Source: Marinomonas sp. UCMA 3892 (GTDB lineage Bacteria; Pseudomonadota; Gammaproteobacteria; Pseudomonadales; Marinomonadaceae). Taken from it: 64,000 nt of DNA. The position numbers were made by a program, and so were the translations under genes. The stretch covers positions 1 to 64,000 of the forward strand of contig NZ_PTXN01000013.1 in NCBI RefSeq assembly GCF_012726345.1, written 5' to 3'. This document shows, one piece after another, positions 38,610 to 47,698 of this stretch. Below the pieces are notes generated by a model. That model had not been told where the DNA came from, ran no database searches, and saw only the letters and a program-made list of their open reading frames with translations. Numbering within the stretch: the first letter of the stretch is position 1; every line of letters starts with the position of its first letter.

Positions 38610-39275
38610 ATGAGCGAAGAAGAAGTTATTCAATATTTGTCAAAAACACCGGATTTTTTTATTCGGCATGCTGATTTGTTGGAGAGTCTAACGCTTCCTC
38701 ATCCAGTCAATGGAAAAGTAGTTTCGTTACTTGAATATCAGGTGAATTTGTTACGTAAAACGACGGCCGATTATCGTGCTCAGTTTGAGCGCTTAGTCGA
38801 AGTGGCTCGTGAAAATGAGTCTACGATGCAAAAAAGCCGTCGTTTAGTATTAGCAGGTCTTACTTGTAGTACTTTAGACGATTTAGCAGTAATTATCGAT
38901 GATATGGTGAGAGACGATTTTGAGGTGTCTCACCATGCATTGGTTTTATTTGGCGAGTTCCCTGATAGTGCTGTTAGGTCTCATAAGCTGGTGGAAGACG
39001 ATGTGTTTTTGTCTCATGCTGCTGGGTTTACAGACTGTTTTTGTGGAATGTTGCCAGCAAATGAGATGAGCTTTCTTTTTCTTGATGACGCTCCGTCTAT
39101 CCGCTCTGTTGCTGTTTTACCACTTCTTTCGCGAGAAGGTGGAGAGGTTAGAAAATGCGGTGTTCTTGTATTGGGAGCAGAAAATAAATCGGCTTTTGAA
39201 AAGGAAAAAGGTGCCTTATTTCTTCAGTACCTCGCTGATTTATTGAGTGCGATTTTATTGAGGTTGTTACCGTGA
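38610..39275 (+). CDS. DUF484 family protein
   Basis: 221 residues. The N-terminal SEEEVIQYLSKTPDFFIRHADLLESLTLPHP is the family mark; the rest resembles a GAF-like fold. DUF484 proteins usually sit between dapF and xerC and have no established function. Here the next gene is the HAD phosphatase, overlapping by four bases (GTGA), and xerC is absent from the position. Confidence 0.9.
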   Translation: MSEEEVIQYLSKTPDFFIRHADLLESLTLPHPVNGKVVSLLEYQVNLLRKTTADYRAQFERLVEVARENESTMQKSRRLVLAGLTCSTLDDLAVIIDDMVRDDFEVSHHALVLFGEFPDSAVRSHKLVEDDVFLSHAAGFTDCFCGMLPANEMSFLFLDDAPSIRSVAVLPLLSREGGEVRKCGVLVLGAENKSAFEKEKGALFLQYLADLLSAILLRLLP

Positions 39276-39985
39276 GCATGCTTATTACCTTTGACCTTGA
39301 TAACACTTTATGGGATGTTGCTCCGGTTATTATGAGAGCGGAATATGCCATGGAGTCTTGGTTTGAAGAACGCTTTCCTGGTTTTTCGCAGCAATACTCT
39401 TTTACCGCTAGAGAAGAACTAAAAACCCAAGTCTTATCTAATAGTCCAGAGCTGGCGCCTAACCTAACGGCTATTCGTTTGGCTGTATATGTGTTGGCGC
39501 TAAAGCAATTTGGCTTACCTTCTGAAGAGGCTGAATCAATTGCGGGGGCAGCATTGGCTCACTTTTGTGAGTGGCGTCAAAAGGTTGATCTTTATCCTCA
39601 CGCTGTGGACGTCTTGGAAACCTTGAGTCGGGATTATACTTTGGCGGTTATTACTAACGGTAATGCTGACGTCTTTCACCCTTATATCGGTTTAGGGCAG
39701 TATTTTGATTTTGCTATTCGAGCAGACCAAGTCGGTATTGCAAAGCCTGCAATTGACGTATTTTCAATAGCTGCAAAAAAGGCGGGCGTAGATTTATCTG
39801 AGCTCATTCATGTGGGCGATCATCCAATGGATGATGTGTTTGGTGCGTCGAACGCAGGCGCAAAAAGTATTTGGTTTAATCGCCATGGTGCGCAGCGTTG
39901 GGGGGATGATTGGGGGGCTCGCTCTCATGCAGAAATACATTCCTTACTTGAGTTACCTACGGTGATTCGATCTTTAAGGTCATAG
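39272..39985 (+). CDS. HAD-superfamily phosphatase (YigB-like)
   Basis: 237 residues from a GTG at 39272. HAD motif I is ITFDLDNTLWD, motif II AVITNGN, motif III the Lys in GIAKPA and motif IV HVGDHPMDDVFGA. A helical C1 cap lies between I and II. E. coli YigB dephosphorylates FMN among others; activity here is inferred. It is the last gene of the lptM-lysA-dapF-DUF484 block. Confidence 0.9.
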   Translation: MSMLITFDLDNTLWDVAPVIMRAEYAMESWFEERFPGFSQQYSFTAREELKTQVLSNSPELAPNLTAIRLAVYVLALKQFGLPSEEAESIAGAALAHFCEWRQKVDLYPHAVDVLETLSRDYTLAVITNGNADVFHPYIGLGQYFDFAIRADQVGIAKPAIDVFSIAAKKAGVDLSELIHVGDHPMDDVFGASNAGAKSIWFNRHGAQRWGDDWGARSHAEIHSLLELPTVIRSLRS

Positions 39986-40089
39986 CATTTTTCTATTGCT
40001 TTAATTGGGTAGAACTCATTTTTACCCCAATCATTTAGTGATACACTAACCATATTCATTAGTTAAATATAGAATTTTGAGGAATTATT

Positions 40090-40416
40090 ATGAGCGAGAT
40101 CACAATCCAAATCACTGATGCTCAATTTGCAGAAGAAGTGCTTAATTCAGAGATCCCTGTCATTGTAGATTTCTGGGCACCTTGGTGTGGCCCTTGTAAA
40201 ATGATTGCGCCGGTTTTGGAAGATGTTGCTGCTGAATACGCAGGCAAAGTAAAAGTTGTAAAACTTAACGTTGACGAAAACCAAGAAACTGCGCCTAAGT
40301 ATAATGTTCGCGGTATCCCTACTTTGCTTATCGTTAAAGGTGGTGAAGTAGTAGCGACTAAAGTGGGTGCAGTGTCTAAATCTCAATTAGTAGACTTTGT
40401 AAACAGCGCTATCTAA
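40090..40416 (+). CDS. trxA: Thioredoxin 1
   Basis: 108 residues with the redox site DFWAPWCGPCKMIAP and the cis-Pro loop RGIPTLL. The length equals E. coli TrxA. Codon use is that of a highly expressed gene and a GAGGAATT ribosome site precedes the ATG. It is alone, ended by its own terminator, and simply precedes the flagellar block. Confidence 0.96.
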   Translation: MSEITIQITDAQFAEEVLNSEIPVIVDFWAPWCGPCKMIAPVLEDVAAEYAGKVKVVKLNVDENQETAPKYNVRGIPTLLIVKGGEVVATKVGAVSKSQLVDFVNSAI

Positions 40417-40462
40417 TTACTAATAGGGCTATTGTCCTGATTAGATCGTTATTTGTGTTATA

Positions 40463-40491
40463 AAAAAGCAGCCAGACGGCTGTTTTTTTTT
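40463..40491 (+). terminator. Terminator after trxA
   Basis: GCAGCC AGAC GGCTGT with A-run before and nine Ts after. Confidence 0.85.
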
Positions 40492-40621
40492 GTTTTTACT
40501 ATCCTGCCCTATGACCAACCTACAAAAAAGTAGGTCTGTTTTATCCCTATATCTGTTGCCGCTTTTTGCCGTTCTTCTTTTTATTCTAAGTAAGTCTATG
40601 AAAAATAAGGTTATTATTTGT

Positions 40622-40637
40622 TGGCACTATAATTGCT
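40622..40637 (+). promoter_or_regulatory. Sigma-54 promoter of flgBCDE
   Basis: TGGCAC-TATAA-TTGCT is a perfect match to the -24/-12 consensus TGGCAC-N5-TTGCW. It lies 45 bases upstream of the flgB ATG, as expected for class III rod/hook genes in polar flagellates. Confidence 0.9.
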
Positions 40638-40682
40638 TTATGTGGAGTGTGTAGATAAATAATATTTTTCTTTGAGGATCCA

Positions 40683-41075
40683 ATGGCTATTTCTTTCGCT
40701 AGTGCATTTGCTGGACATGACAAGACGCTTGAGTTTCGAAGTGCGAGAGCGGCGGTCCTTGCAAATAATATTGCCAATGCAGATACGCCAAATTATAAGG
40801 CGAGAGATATTTCGTTCGATTCTTTTTTAAATAATGAAAGTAAAAAATTACAGCTTGCTGGAACCAATTCTCGCCATATTTCAGGTGAAGGTTTTTCTGA
40901 TGAGCCAGAAGGTTTGTTATACCGAAATGCGAATCAGCCATCTTTGGATGGTAATACGGTTGATATGCAAAGAGAGCAAGCAGAGTACGCTCAAAACTCA
41001 TTACAGTTTGATACGAGTTTTATGTTCTTGGATCGAAAAATTAACGGCATGAAAAAAGCGCTTACTGGGAATTAA
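40683..41075 (+). CDS. flgB: Flagellar rod protein FlgB
   Basis: 130 residues. ARAAVLANNIANADTPNYKARDI is the N-terminal rod/hook signature; a C-terminal helix (MQREQAEYAQNSLQFDTSFMFLDRKINGMKKAL) packs the rod. First gene behind the sigma-54 promoter with a GAGGA ribosome site. flgM, flgA, cheV and cheR, which often precede flgB, are not here; trxA does instead. Confidence 0.95.
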   Translation: MAISFASAFAGHDKTLEFRSARAAVLANNIANADTPNYKARDISFDSFLNNESKKLQLAGTNSRHISGEGFSDEPEGLLYRNANQPSLDGNTVDMQREQAEYAQNSLQFDTSFMFLDRKINGMKKALTGN

Positions 41076-41530
41076 TGACGATGTCTTTGAGTAATATTTT
41101 TACTATTTCTGGATCTGCAATGAGTGCTCAAACCATACGTTTGAATACGATTGCAAGCAACATGGCAAACGTAGACAGTGCGGCAAGCTCTGCAGATCAA
41201 ACTTATCGTGCCCGTAAGCCCGTATTTTCACAAATGATGAATGACAGTATGCGTGAGTACGGTTGGAACAATGTGAATAAAGATGATACCGGTGCTGGTG
41301 TTGGTGTAAAAGTAGATGGCATTGTGGAATCAGATGCACCTTTACAACCTCGATACGAACCAGATCACCCAATGGCAAATGAAGATGGTTACGTGTTTTA
41401 TCCGAACGTAAACCCGATGGAAGAGATGGCAGATATGATGTCAGCGTCTCGTTCTTTTCAGACAAACGTAGAAATTATGAATTCAGCCAAGAGTATGATG
41501 CAAAAAATGCTCACGCTTGGGCAGTCATAG
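41075..41530 (+). CDS. flgC: Flagellar rod protein FlgC
   Basis: 151 residues, overlapping the flgB stop by one base; the ATG at 41081 (MSLSNIF) is an alternative start closer to known FlgC. RLNTIASNMANVDSAASSADQTYRARKP is the N-terminal signature and the C-terminal NVEIMNSAKSMMQKML helix is present. Proximal rod subunit. Confidence 0.95.
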   Translation: MTMSLSNIFTISGSAMSAQTIRLNTIASNMANVDSAASSADQTYRARKPVFSQMMNDSMREYGWNNVNKDDTGAGVGVKVDGIVESDAPLQPRYEPDHPMANEDGYVFYPNVNPMEEMADMMSASRSFQTNVEIMNSAKSMMQKMLTLGQS

Positions 41531-41540
41531 GAGCTGACAG

Positions 41541-42245
41541 ATGGCAAATATATCTGACTCGAAAGGTCTTAATGGGTTGATTTCCCAATATGGGACCGAA
41601 GCGGCTAAGACAAAGGCTGGTATTGAAAAGCCTGAGGTGAAGAAAGATGAGGCGGCACTTGCTGATCAAAATGTCTTTTTGAAGCTTTATATAGAGCAGC
41701 TTAAAGGGCAGGATCCTACTGCACCGCAAGATACCAATGACATGGTGGCGCAGATGTCTCAATTTAGTTCGTTAGAGCGACTCACTAGTATCTCTGATCA
41801 ATTAGAAAATATGGCTACTTCGCTTACGTCGAATCAAGCACTCAGTGCTTCTACCTTAGTTGGTAAGTCTATTTTGATGGATGGTAGTAAGGTGAAGGTG
41901 GGGGATAATGTTGAGGCTGTTCAGCTCAAAGCTACGATCCCTGAAAACTCTCAGGCTGCAACATTAAAAATATACGACGCGGACAACCGTCTTGTTCGTA
42001 CCGCCGAGCTAAGCACGGGTGAGTATAAGTGGGATAAGTTAGATGATGAGGGAAATGTTTTGCCGCCTGGTGAATATCGTTTTGCCGCATCATCAACCAA
42101 TGAGCAAGGCGAAATATCGGCGATAAGTACTCAGGTTCCTACGCGTATTCAAGGTGTCACCATAAATGGTGAAAATGGCACGGTTTTAAACGTGGAAAAC
42201 CACGGCAAAATTAAACTTACGAACGAATTAGAAATATTAGGGTGA
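41541..42245 (+). CDS. flgD: Hook-capping protein FlgD
   Basis: 234 residues. The cap core LKLYIEQLKGQDPTAPQDTNDMVAQMSQFSSLE is the conserved FlgD N-domain, followed by the FlgD Ig-like and tudor-like domains (about 90-200). It scaffolds hook assembly and is discarded. It ends 12 bases before flgE. Confidence 0.95.
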   Translation: MANISDSKGLNGLISQYGTEAAKTKAGIEKPEVKKDEAALADQNVFLKLYIEQLKGQDPTAPQDTNDMVAQMSQFSSLERLTSISDQLENMATSLTSNQALSASTLVGKSILMDGSKVKVGDNVEAVQLKATIPENSQAATLKIYDADNRLVRTAELSTGEYKWDKLDDEGNVLPPGEYRFAASSTNEQGEISAISTQVPTRIQGVTINGENGTVLNVENHGKIKLTNELEILG

Positions 42246-42257
42246 TTGGAGCGCATT

Positions 42258-43955
42258 ATGGGATTCAATACTGCATTATCTGGCATTAAGGCCTCTGCCG
42301 ATTATTTAAGTGTTACAGGTAATAATATTGCCAACGCCGATACTACAGGCTTTAAAAAGTCGCGTATTGAGTTTGATGATCTTTATAACACCAGTGTGCT
42401 TGGTGCCGGAAGTGGTAATAATATCGGTTCAGGTGTAAGCGTGAGTAAAGTCTCTCAAGAGTTCTCGTCGGGAAACTTATCTTATACTGATAACAACCTA
42501 GATCTTGCTATCGATGGTAGTGGTTTTTTTGTTATCGATGCTGGGATCGCGAATGCTTATACCCGTGCTGGTAATTTCAAGCTTGATGAAAATGGCTTCT
42601 TGGTTACTAATAGCGGTAACAATGTTCAAGGGTTTAATGCAGTAGATGGTGTGGTTGGGGGAAATTTAGCTGATTTGAAAATCCCTACCGATCGTATTCC
42701 GCCTGAGCCTACAACTTCAATGGGTTTGAAAGTCAATTTGGACTCTAAAAACGAAGATGTTCCACCTTTTATTAAAGCTATATTTGACCCTAATGATCCT
42801 GATACATACAACTTTACGCAAACGCAAGGGGTTGTTGATGGGAATGGCCAGTCACATATAGTGACGTATTATTATGCTAAAGGTGAGTTGCCAAATACTT
42901 ATAAAGTGCATGCAACGGTTGATGGTAATTTAACGGATGATGCAGGATTGCCTTTTCTTGCTGAAACTTACGCTACCTTCAATACTGCCGAAGGTGGTAC
43001 GGACTATAATGGTGATGGTGTTGAGGAGGCTCCATTTTCACTTCTCTATGTGGGGCCGAATGAGCCTAATTCTGTTGATGTGGCGACGGGTACTAAGGCT
43101 CCGTTAGCGGTTAGTGGGACATTGGGAGGCGCAGCTATTACGGCTACGTTGACACCTGAGGAAATTCGAGATTCAAGTATCGTTTCTCGTGAGGCTTTTG
43201 ATCCACTGAACCCAGATACCTATTCGTATGGTAATACTCGAACAACGTATGACTCTTTAGGGGAGTCTCATACTTTGGGGTATTATTTTATAAAGCAGGG
43301 TGAGAATAATACTTATGAACTGCGTGTCACTATGGATGGTGAGGAAAGTTTTGTTGACCCAACAACTGGGGAAGATGCTCGATATCTGGAAAAGAATACC
43401 GCGGTTTCTTTTGATGCGGCAGGTAATCTGATGGGGGTGTATCGTGGTATATCGCCTCTTGGAATTGAACAACCAGTTCCTCTAGAAGTAAGAGGGATTG
43501 ATCCAACGAACCGAGAGCGTATTACGCAGCTTGATTTGGCCGGTTCAACGCAATTTGCGCTAGCTAATACTGATACTTTTGAGCAGAACGGTTTTTCTGC
43601 TGGAGAGCTACAAGGTGTGTCCTTTGATAGTGATGGCTTGTTGATAGCTAATTATACCAACCAACAAACGGCAACACTTGGCCAGATTGCCTTGGCAACA
43701 TTTGATAGTACTGACGGTTTGATGCCGTCAGGTCATACGATGTGGGTGGCAACGAAAACTTCGGGGCCTGCTGATATTGGCCGACCTAACAGTGCAACTC
43801 TAGGTAAAATTGCAGGCGGTGCGTTAGAAGAATCTAATGTTGATTTGACCGCTGAACTTGTTGCCCTTATAGAGGCGCAGCGTAATTACCAAGCTAACAG
43901 TAAAACATTAGAAACAGAAAATACTGTTACTCAGACGATAATAAATCTGCGTTAA
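42258..43955 (+). CDS. flgE: Flagellar hook protein FlgE
   Basis: 565 residues from the ATG at 42258 behind GGAG. Conserved ends: GFNTALSGIKASADYLSVTGNNIANADTTGFK and the C-terminal SNVDLTAELVALIEAQRNYQANSKTL. The centre (about 150-420) is larger than in E. coli FlgE (about 400 residues in total) and includes acidic, Pro-rich loops and two similar blocks (FDPNDPDTYNFTQTQ and FDPLNPDTYSYGNTR), an internal duplication on the outer hook surface. Followed by a terminator. Confidence 0.95.
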   Translation: MGFNTALSGIKASADYLSVTGNNIANADTTGFKKSRIEFDDLYNTSVLGAGSGNNIGSGVSVSKVSQEFSSGNLSYTDNNLDLAIDGSGFFVIDAGIANAYTRAGNFKLDENGFLVTNSGNNVQGFNAVDGVVGGNLADLKIPTDRIPPEPTTSMGLKVNLDSKNEDVPPFIKAIFDPNDPDTYNFTQTQGVVDGNGQSHIVTYYYAKGELPNTYKVHATVDGNLTDDAGLPFLAETYATFNTAEGGTDYNGDGVEEAPFSLLYVGPNEPNSVDVATGTKAPLAVSGTLGGAAITATLTPEEIRDSSIVSREAFDPLNPDTYSYGNTRTTYDSLGESHTLGYYFIKQGENNTYELRVTMDGEESFVDPTTGEDARYLEKNTAVSFDAAGNLMGVYRGISPLGIEQPVPLEVRGIDPTNRERITQLDLAGSTQFALANTDTFEQNGFSAGELQGVSFDSDGLLIANYTNQQTATLGQIALATFDSTDGLMPSGHTMWVATKTSGPADIGRPNSATLGKIAGGALEESNVDLTAELVALIEAQRNYQANSKTLETENTVTQTIINLR

Positions 43956-43978
43956 TTTTCTGGAGAGAGAAGATTTGT

Positions 43979-44013
43979 GGCCGAATCAGCCTTGCTGTTT
44001 CGGCCTTTTTTTT
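43979..44013 (+). terminator. Terminator between flgE and flgF
   Basis: GGCCGAA and TTCGGCC enclose a second pairing (CAGC/GCTG) and precede eight Ts. It separates flgBCDE from flgFGHIJ. Confidence 0.85.
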
Positions 44014-44037
44014 GGATTTTTTATTATTTTTATAAGT

Positions 44038-44053
44038 TGGTACGTTTTTTGAT
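44038..44053 (+). promoter_or_regulatory. Possible sigma-54 promoter of flgFGHIJ
   Basis: TGGTAC-GTTTT-TTGAT: the -24 is good but the -12 has GA instead of GC. It starts 58 bases upstream of flgF, after a terminator, where a promoter is needed. Confidence 0.4.
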
Positions 44054-44095
44054 AGTAGTTATCTTAGTTATATAAATTCTTCTGGGAGAATTGTA

Positions 44096-44839
44096 GTGGA
44101 TAAGGCCTTATATTTGGCAATGAGTGGTGGCGTACAAACCATGAATGCTCAAACAATACACGCTAATAATTTGGCGAACGTGAGTACAACAGGCTTTCGT
44201 TCAGATTTCGAGCAAGCTCGCTCTATGCAGGTATATGGAGACTATCATCCTAGTCGTGTCTATGCGATGACGGAGAACCCAGCAACGCGTTATACGCAAG
44301 GCGATATGATACAGACAGGCCGCAATTTGGATGTTGCCGTTGCTGGAGATGGTTTTATTGCTGTTTATGATGAAAGTGGGCAAGAGGCTTATACTCGAGC
44401 TGGTGATTTTCAAATTAATGCCGCAGGGCAATTAGTAACAGGAAGAGGTTTGCCAGTTGCTGGTGTAGGTGGGCCTATTTTTTTGCCACCTGCTGATAGT
44501 ATTAACATTACCGCTGATGGTTCTATTTCTATTGTTCCTCAAGGTGGCGCAAATAACGAAGTTGCGGTGCTAAACCAGATTAAATTGGTCAATCCAGATA
44601 AACAAAATTTACGCAAAGAAGAAGACGGATTGATTCATACACGTGATGGTCAAGCGTTAGACGCTGATCCGAATGTGCAATTGGTCAGTGGTTTTATCGA
44701 AGGTAGTAACGTGAATGCGGTAGAAGAAATGACGCACATTATGAACTTAGCGCGCCGATTCGAAATGAATGTGAAGATGATGGATACCATTCGAGATAAC
44801 GCCGACTCTTCAGCTCGTATATTACAACGTACCGCTTAA
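44096..44839 (+). CDS. flgF: Flagellar rod protein FlgF
   Basis: 247 residues, starting with a GTG (VDKALYLAMSGG) behind GGGAGAATT. LYLAMSGGVQTMNAQTIHANNLANVSTTGFRSDF is the N-terminal rod signature; GFIEGSNVNAVEEMTHIMNLARRFEMNVKMM is the C-terminal one. Proximal rod subunit. First gene after the terminator. Confidence 0.95.
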   Translation: MDKALYLAMSGGVQTMNAQTIHANNLANVSTTGFRSDFEQARSMQVYGDYHPSRVYAMTENPATRYTQGDMIQTGRNLDVAVAGDGFIAVYDESGQEAYTRAGDFQINAAGQLVTGRGLPVAGVGGPIFLPPADSINITADGSISIVPQGGANNEVAVLNQIKLVNPDKQNLRKEEDGLIHTRDGQALDADPNVQLVSGFIEGSNVNAVEEMTHIMNLARRFEMNVKMMDTIRDNADSSARILQRTA

Positions 44840-44901
44840 TAGCGATCTAGAATAGCGTTGCAAATAACATAAAGAATAACGGAATTTAAAAAGAGGCTTT
44901 T

Positions 44902-45687
44902 ATGAATTCAGCATTATGGGTCAGTAAAACCGGTTTGAGTGCGATGGATAAGCAATTAAACGTAGTAGCCAACAACTTGGCAAACGTTTCAACCACGGCG
45001 TTTAAAAAAGATAGAGCTGTATTTGAAGATCTGATGTACAAAACCGTACGTGCGCCAGGCGGCCTGAGTGCTCAGAACGCAGAATTGCCATCAGGTTTGC
45101 AGTTAGGTACTGGTGTAAAAGTTGGAGCAACACAAAAAGATTTCTCCAATGGCGACTATAATATGACGGATAGACAGCTTGATATTGCTATTCAGGGGAA
45201 AGGTTTCTTGCAAGTGTTACAACCAGATGGAACCATTGCTTATACGCGTAATGGTAGTCTTCAATTAAATAGCCAAGGTCAACTGGCGACTTCTGGTGGG
45301 CTAGTGCTTGAGCCTGGAATTCAAATTGATCCAGATGTCATTGAAATTATGATTGCCGAAGATGGTATCGTATCTGTCCGTAAGAACGGTGATGCGGATG
45401 CTCAACAAGTGGGGGCTATTAATATTGCTGGGTTTATTAACCCAACAGGGTTAAGTTCTGCAGGGCAAAACTTATTTACAGAGACGAATGCTAGTGGACC
45501 ACCATTAGTTGGTGTACCTGGAACTGACTCTTTAGGTACTATAGCTCAGGGAATGCTTGAGGCCTCCAACGTCAATTCTATTGAAGAACTTGTCAATATG
45601 ATCACGACGCAGAGGGCCTATGAAATGAACTCAAAAGTCATAGCGTCTGCCGATGGTATGATGAGCTTTGCAATACAGCAGTTATAG
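44902..45687 (+). CDS. flgG: Distal rod protein FlgG
   Basis: 261 residues. ALWVSKTGLSAMDKQLNVVANNLANVSTTAFKKDRAVFEDL is the FlgG start; C-terminal LEASNVNSIEELVNMITTQRAYEMNSKVI. The internal APGG...LPSGLQLGTGVKV segment distinguishes it from FlgE. Length as in E. coli. Confidence 0.96.
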   Translation: MNSALWVSKTGLSAMDKQLNVVANNLANVSTTAFKKDRAVFEDLMYKTVRAPGGLSAQNAELPSGLQLGTGVKVGATQKDFSNGDYNMTDRQLDIAIQGKGFLQVLQPDGTIAYTRNGSLQLNSQGQLATSGGLVLEPGIQIDPDVIEIMIAEDGIVSVRKNGDADAQQVGAINIAGFINPTGLSSAGQNLFTETNASGPPLVGVPGTDSLGTIAQGMLEASNVNSIEELVNMITTQRAYEMNSKVIASADGMMSFAIQQL

Positions 45688-45700
45688 TAACGTGTGGAAT

Positions 45701-46552
45701 ATGATGAAGATTAAATTTGCGTTCTTGGTTTTGTTAAGTGCTTGTTTGTCCGGTTGTCTCTCTTGGGATGTTAACGAACAAGCGGTTGCCAATGCAGCAG
45801 CGGCTGGAGCGGCGGCGGCTGCAACGGATGCGGTTATTGACGCAGTTGCTGGTGATAATAGTGAAACACCAGCAGAACCTTCATCAGATGTTCCGCGTAA
45901 AGGTTTTGTGCCAGACCCTAATGACCCATTAAATGGACCTAATATTAGTCAATCCATTCAGTCGGATGATCCTTATTATGCGCCTGTGTACCCTAATGGT
46001 ATGAATCCTTCGCAAGCACCAACTGGCGGTATTTACCAAACCAGTATGGGGGATGTATTTTTTGGCGATCAGAAAGCCAGTAAAGTGGGGGATATATTAA
46101 CCATTAATTTGAATGAAACGACGACATCAACCAAAGCTAACGCTGCAACCGTTTCTAAGTCCTCTTCGGCAACGATTGAAAATCCAACGGTATTAGGTCA
46201 AGAGTTAAAAATGGATACAACGCTCCCTCAGCAAGGAACTGATTTTTCAGGTAATGCATCGGCGAATCAAAATAATAGTTTAAGTGGAACGATTTCGGTG
46301 ACTGTCTATAGAGCCTATCCAAATGGCTTGTTGGCAGTGCGTGGAGAGAAATGGCTACGTTTAAATCAAGGAGACGAATACATTCGTTTCTCTGGGATAG
46401 TGCGCAAACAAGATATCTCTCCAAACAATACAGTAGAATCTGAGCGTGTTGCTGATGCGAGAATAACGTATTCTGGAACGGGAGATGTTGCCGCAGGAAG
46501 CGAGCAAGGCTGGGTTAGTCGTTTACTTAACTCTAGTGATATGCCTTATTAA
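45701..46552 (+). CDS. flgH: Flagellar L-ring lipoprotein FlgH
   Basis: About 283 residues from the ATG at 45701 (or 45704). Signal peptide with lipobox LSGC, Cys at about residue 19. The ring core begins at about 110 (GGIYQTSMGDVFFGDQKASKVGDILTINLNETT) and ends QDISPNNTVESERVADARI. Between Cys and core is an unusual insert: an Ala-rich helix (AAAAGAAAAATDAV) and a Pro/Asp-rich linker to about residue 105, making it longer than the usual ~230 residues. It forms the outer-membrane bushing. Confidence 0.94.
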   Translation: MMKIKFAFLVLLSACLSGCLSWDVNEQAVANAAAAGAAAAATDAVIDAVAGDNSETPAEPSSDVPRKGFVPDPNDPLNGPNISQSIQSDDPYYAPVYPNGMNPSQAPTGGIYQTSMGDVFFGDQKASKVGDILTINLNETTTSTKANAATVSKSSSATIENPTVLGQELKMDTTLPQQGTDFSGNASANQNNSLSGTISVTVYRAYPNGLLAVRGEKWLRLNQGDEYIRFSGIVRKQDISPNNTVESERVADARITYSGTGDVAAGSEQGWVSRLLNSSDMPY

Positions 46553-46601
46553 ATTAATGATCTAACAACTGATAGGTTTGTTCCTTTCAATAGGTGATGT
46601 G

Positions 46602-47690
46602 ATGAAACACATAGCGCTAATTGTCTTATATTTTTTATCTTTTTCTGTTCAGGCTGAGCGTCTGAAGGACATTGCTAGTGTTCAGGGCGTCCGAGAAAAC
46701 CAATTGTTTGGTTATGGCCTGGTGATTGGTCTTAATGGAACGGGTGATAGTACAGCTTTCACCAATCAGAGCTTTGCTAGCATGCTGTCTCGTTTTGGTG
46801 TGACCTTGCCAGAAGGTGTGAATGCGACGTCTAAAAATGTAGCTGCGGTTTCTTTAACGGCTACTTTGCCTGCTTTCTCTAAGCCAGGTCAAAAAATTGA
46901 TGTGACGGTTTCATCTATTGGCAACGCGAGTGCGTTACGTGGTGGGACGCTGCTGTTATCAACCTTAAAAGGTGCTGATGGTGCCGTTTATGCGATTGCT
47001 CAAGGCAATTTAGTGGTTGGTGGTTTGGGTGCCAACGGAGCGGATGGTTCACGAACCACGGGCAATGTCCCTACAGTTGGCCGTATACCCAATGGTGCAA
47101 GTGTAGAGCGTATCGTTCCTAGTAGTTTTAATACGGGTGACACCTTGACGTTTAATCTTAATCGCCCTGACTTTACTACAGCAAAGCAAGTCACTGATAA
47201 AATTAATAATCTTCTAGGACCTGGTGTAGCGACGACACTAGACGCTACATCGATTCGAGTGTCTGCACCAAGAGATTCGAGTCAGCGTGTTACTTATTTA
47301 TCAATTTTGGAAAACCTAGATGTTGAAGTCGCAGAAGAGCGTGCGCGCATCGTTGTTAACTCTAGGACAGGAACCATTATTATTGGTCAGCACGTGAAAG
47401 TATCCCCAGCAGCAATTACACATGGTAGCTTAACGGTGACTATCAAGGAAGTGCCACCAGTTGTTGGAAAAGACGGCACTATCACTGGTGGGCAGACTAT
47501 TGTGTCGCCACGAGAAGGAATTGAAATTGCACCAAATAGCGGTCATATGTTTGTGTTTGATCCAGGTGCTTCGCTCGATGACATTGTACGTGCCGTTAAT
47601 CAAGTCGGTGCGGCACCGGGTGATGTTATGGCAATTTTGGAAGGCTTAAAGCAAGCCGGTGCAATTAACGCTGATTTAGTGGTGATATAG
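46602..47690 (+). CDS. flgI: Flagellar P-ring protein FlgI
   Basis: 362 residues from the ATG that opens the signal peptide [18 protein letters not shown]. The mature sequence has [31 protein letters not shown] and [14 protein letters not shown], hallmarks of FlgI. A TTG extension 24 bases upstream is rejected. It forms the periplasmic ring and normally needs FlgA as chaperone, which is not encoded here. Confidence 0.95.
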   Translation: MKHIALIVLYFLSFSVQAERLKDIASVQGVRENQLFGYGLVIGLNGTGDSTAFTNQSFASMLSRFGVTLPEGVNATSKNVAAVSLTATLPAFSKPGQKIDVTVSSIGNASALRGGTLLLSTLKGADGAVYAIAQGNLVVGGLGANGADGSRTTGNVPTVGRIPNGASVERIVPSSFNTGDTLTFNLNRPDFTTAKQVTDKINNLLGPGVATTLDATSIRVSAPRDSSQRVTYLSILENLDVEVAEERARIVVNSRTGTIIIGQHVKVSPAAITHGSLTVTIKEVPPVVGKDGTITGGQTIVSPREGIEIAPNSGHMFVFDPGASLDDIVRAVNQVGAAPGDVMAILEGLKQAGAINADLVVI

Positions 47691-47698
47691 ATTTGGTT

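Noticed and set aside
40000..40060. Imperfect dyad ATTGGGTA/TACCCCAAT as a terminator of the yigB transcript
   Set aside because: The arms differ by one base and no T-run follows; a terminator is possible but not shown.
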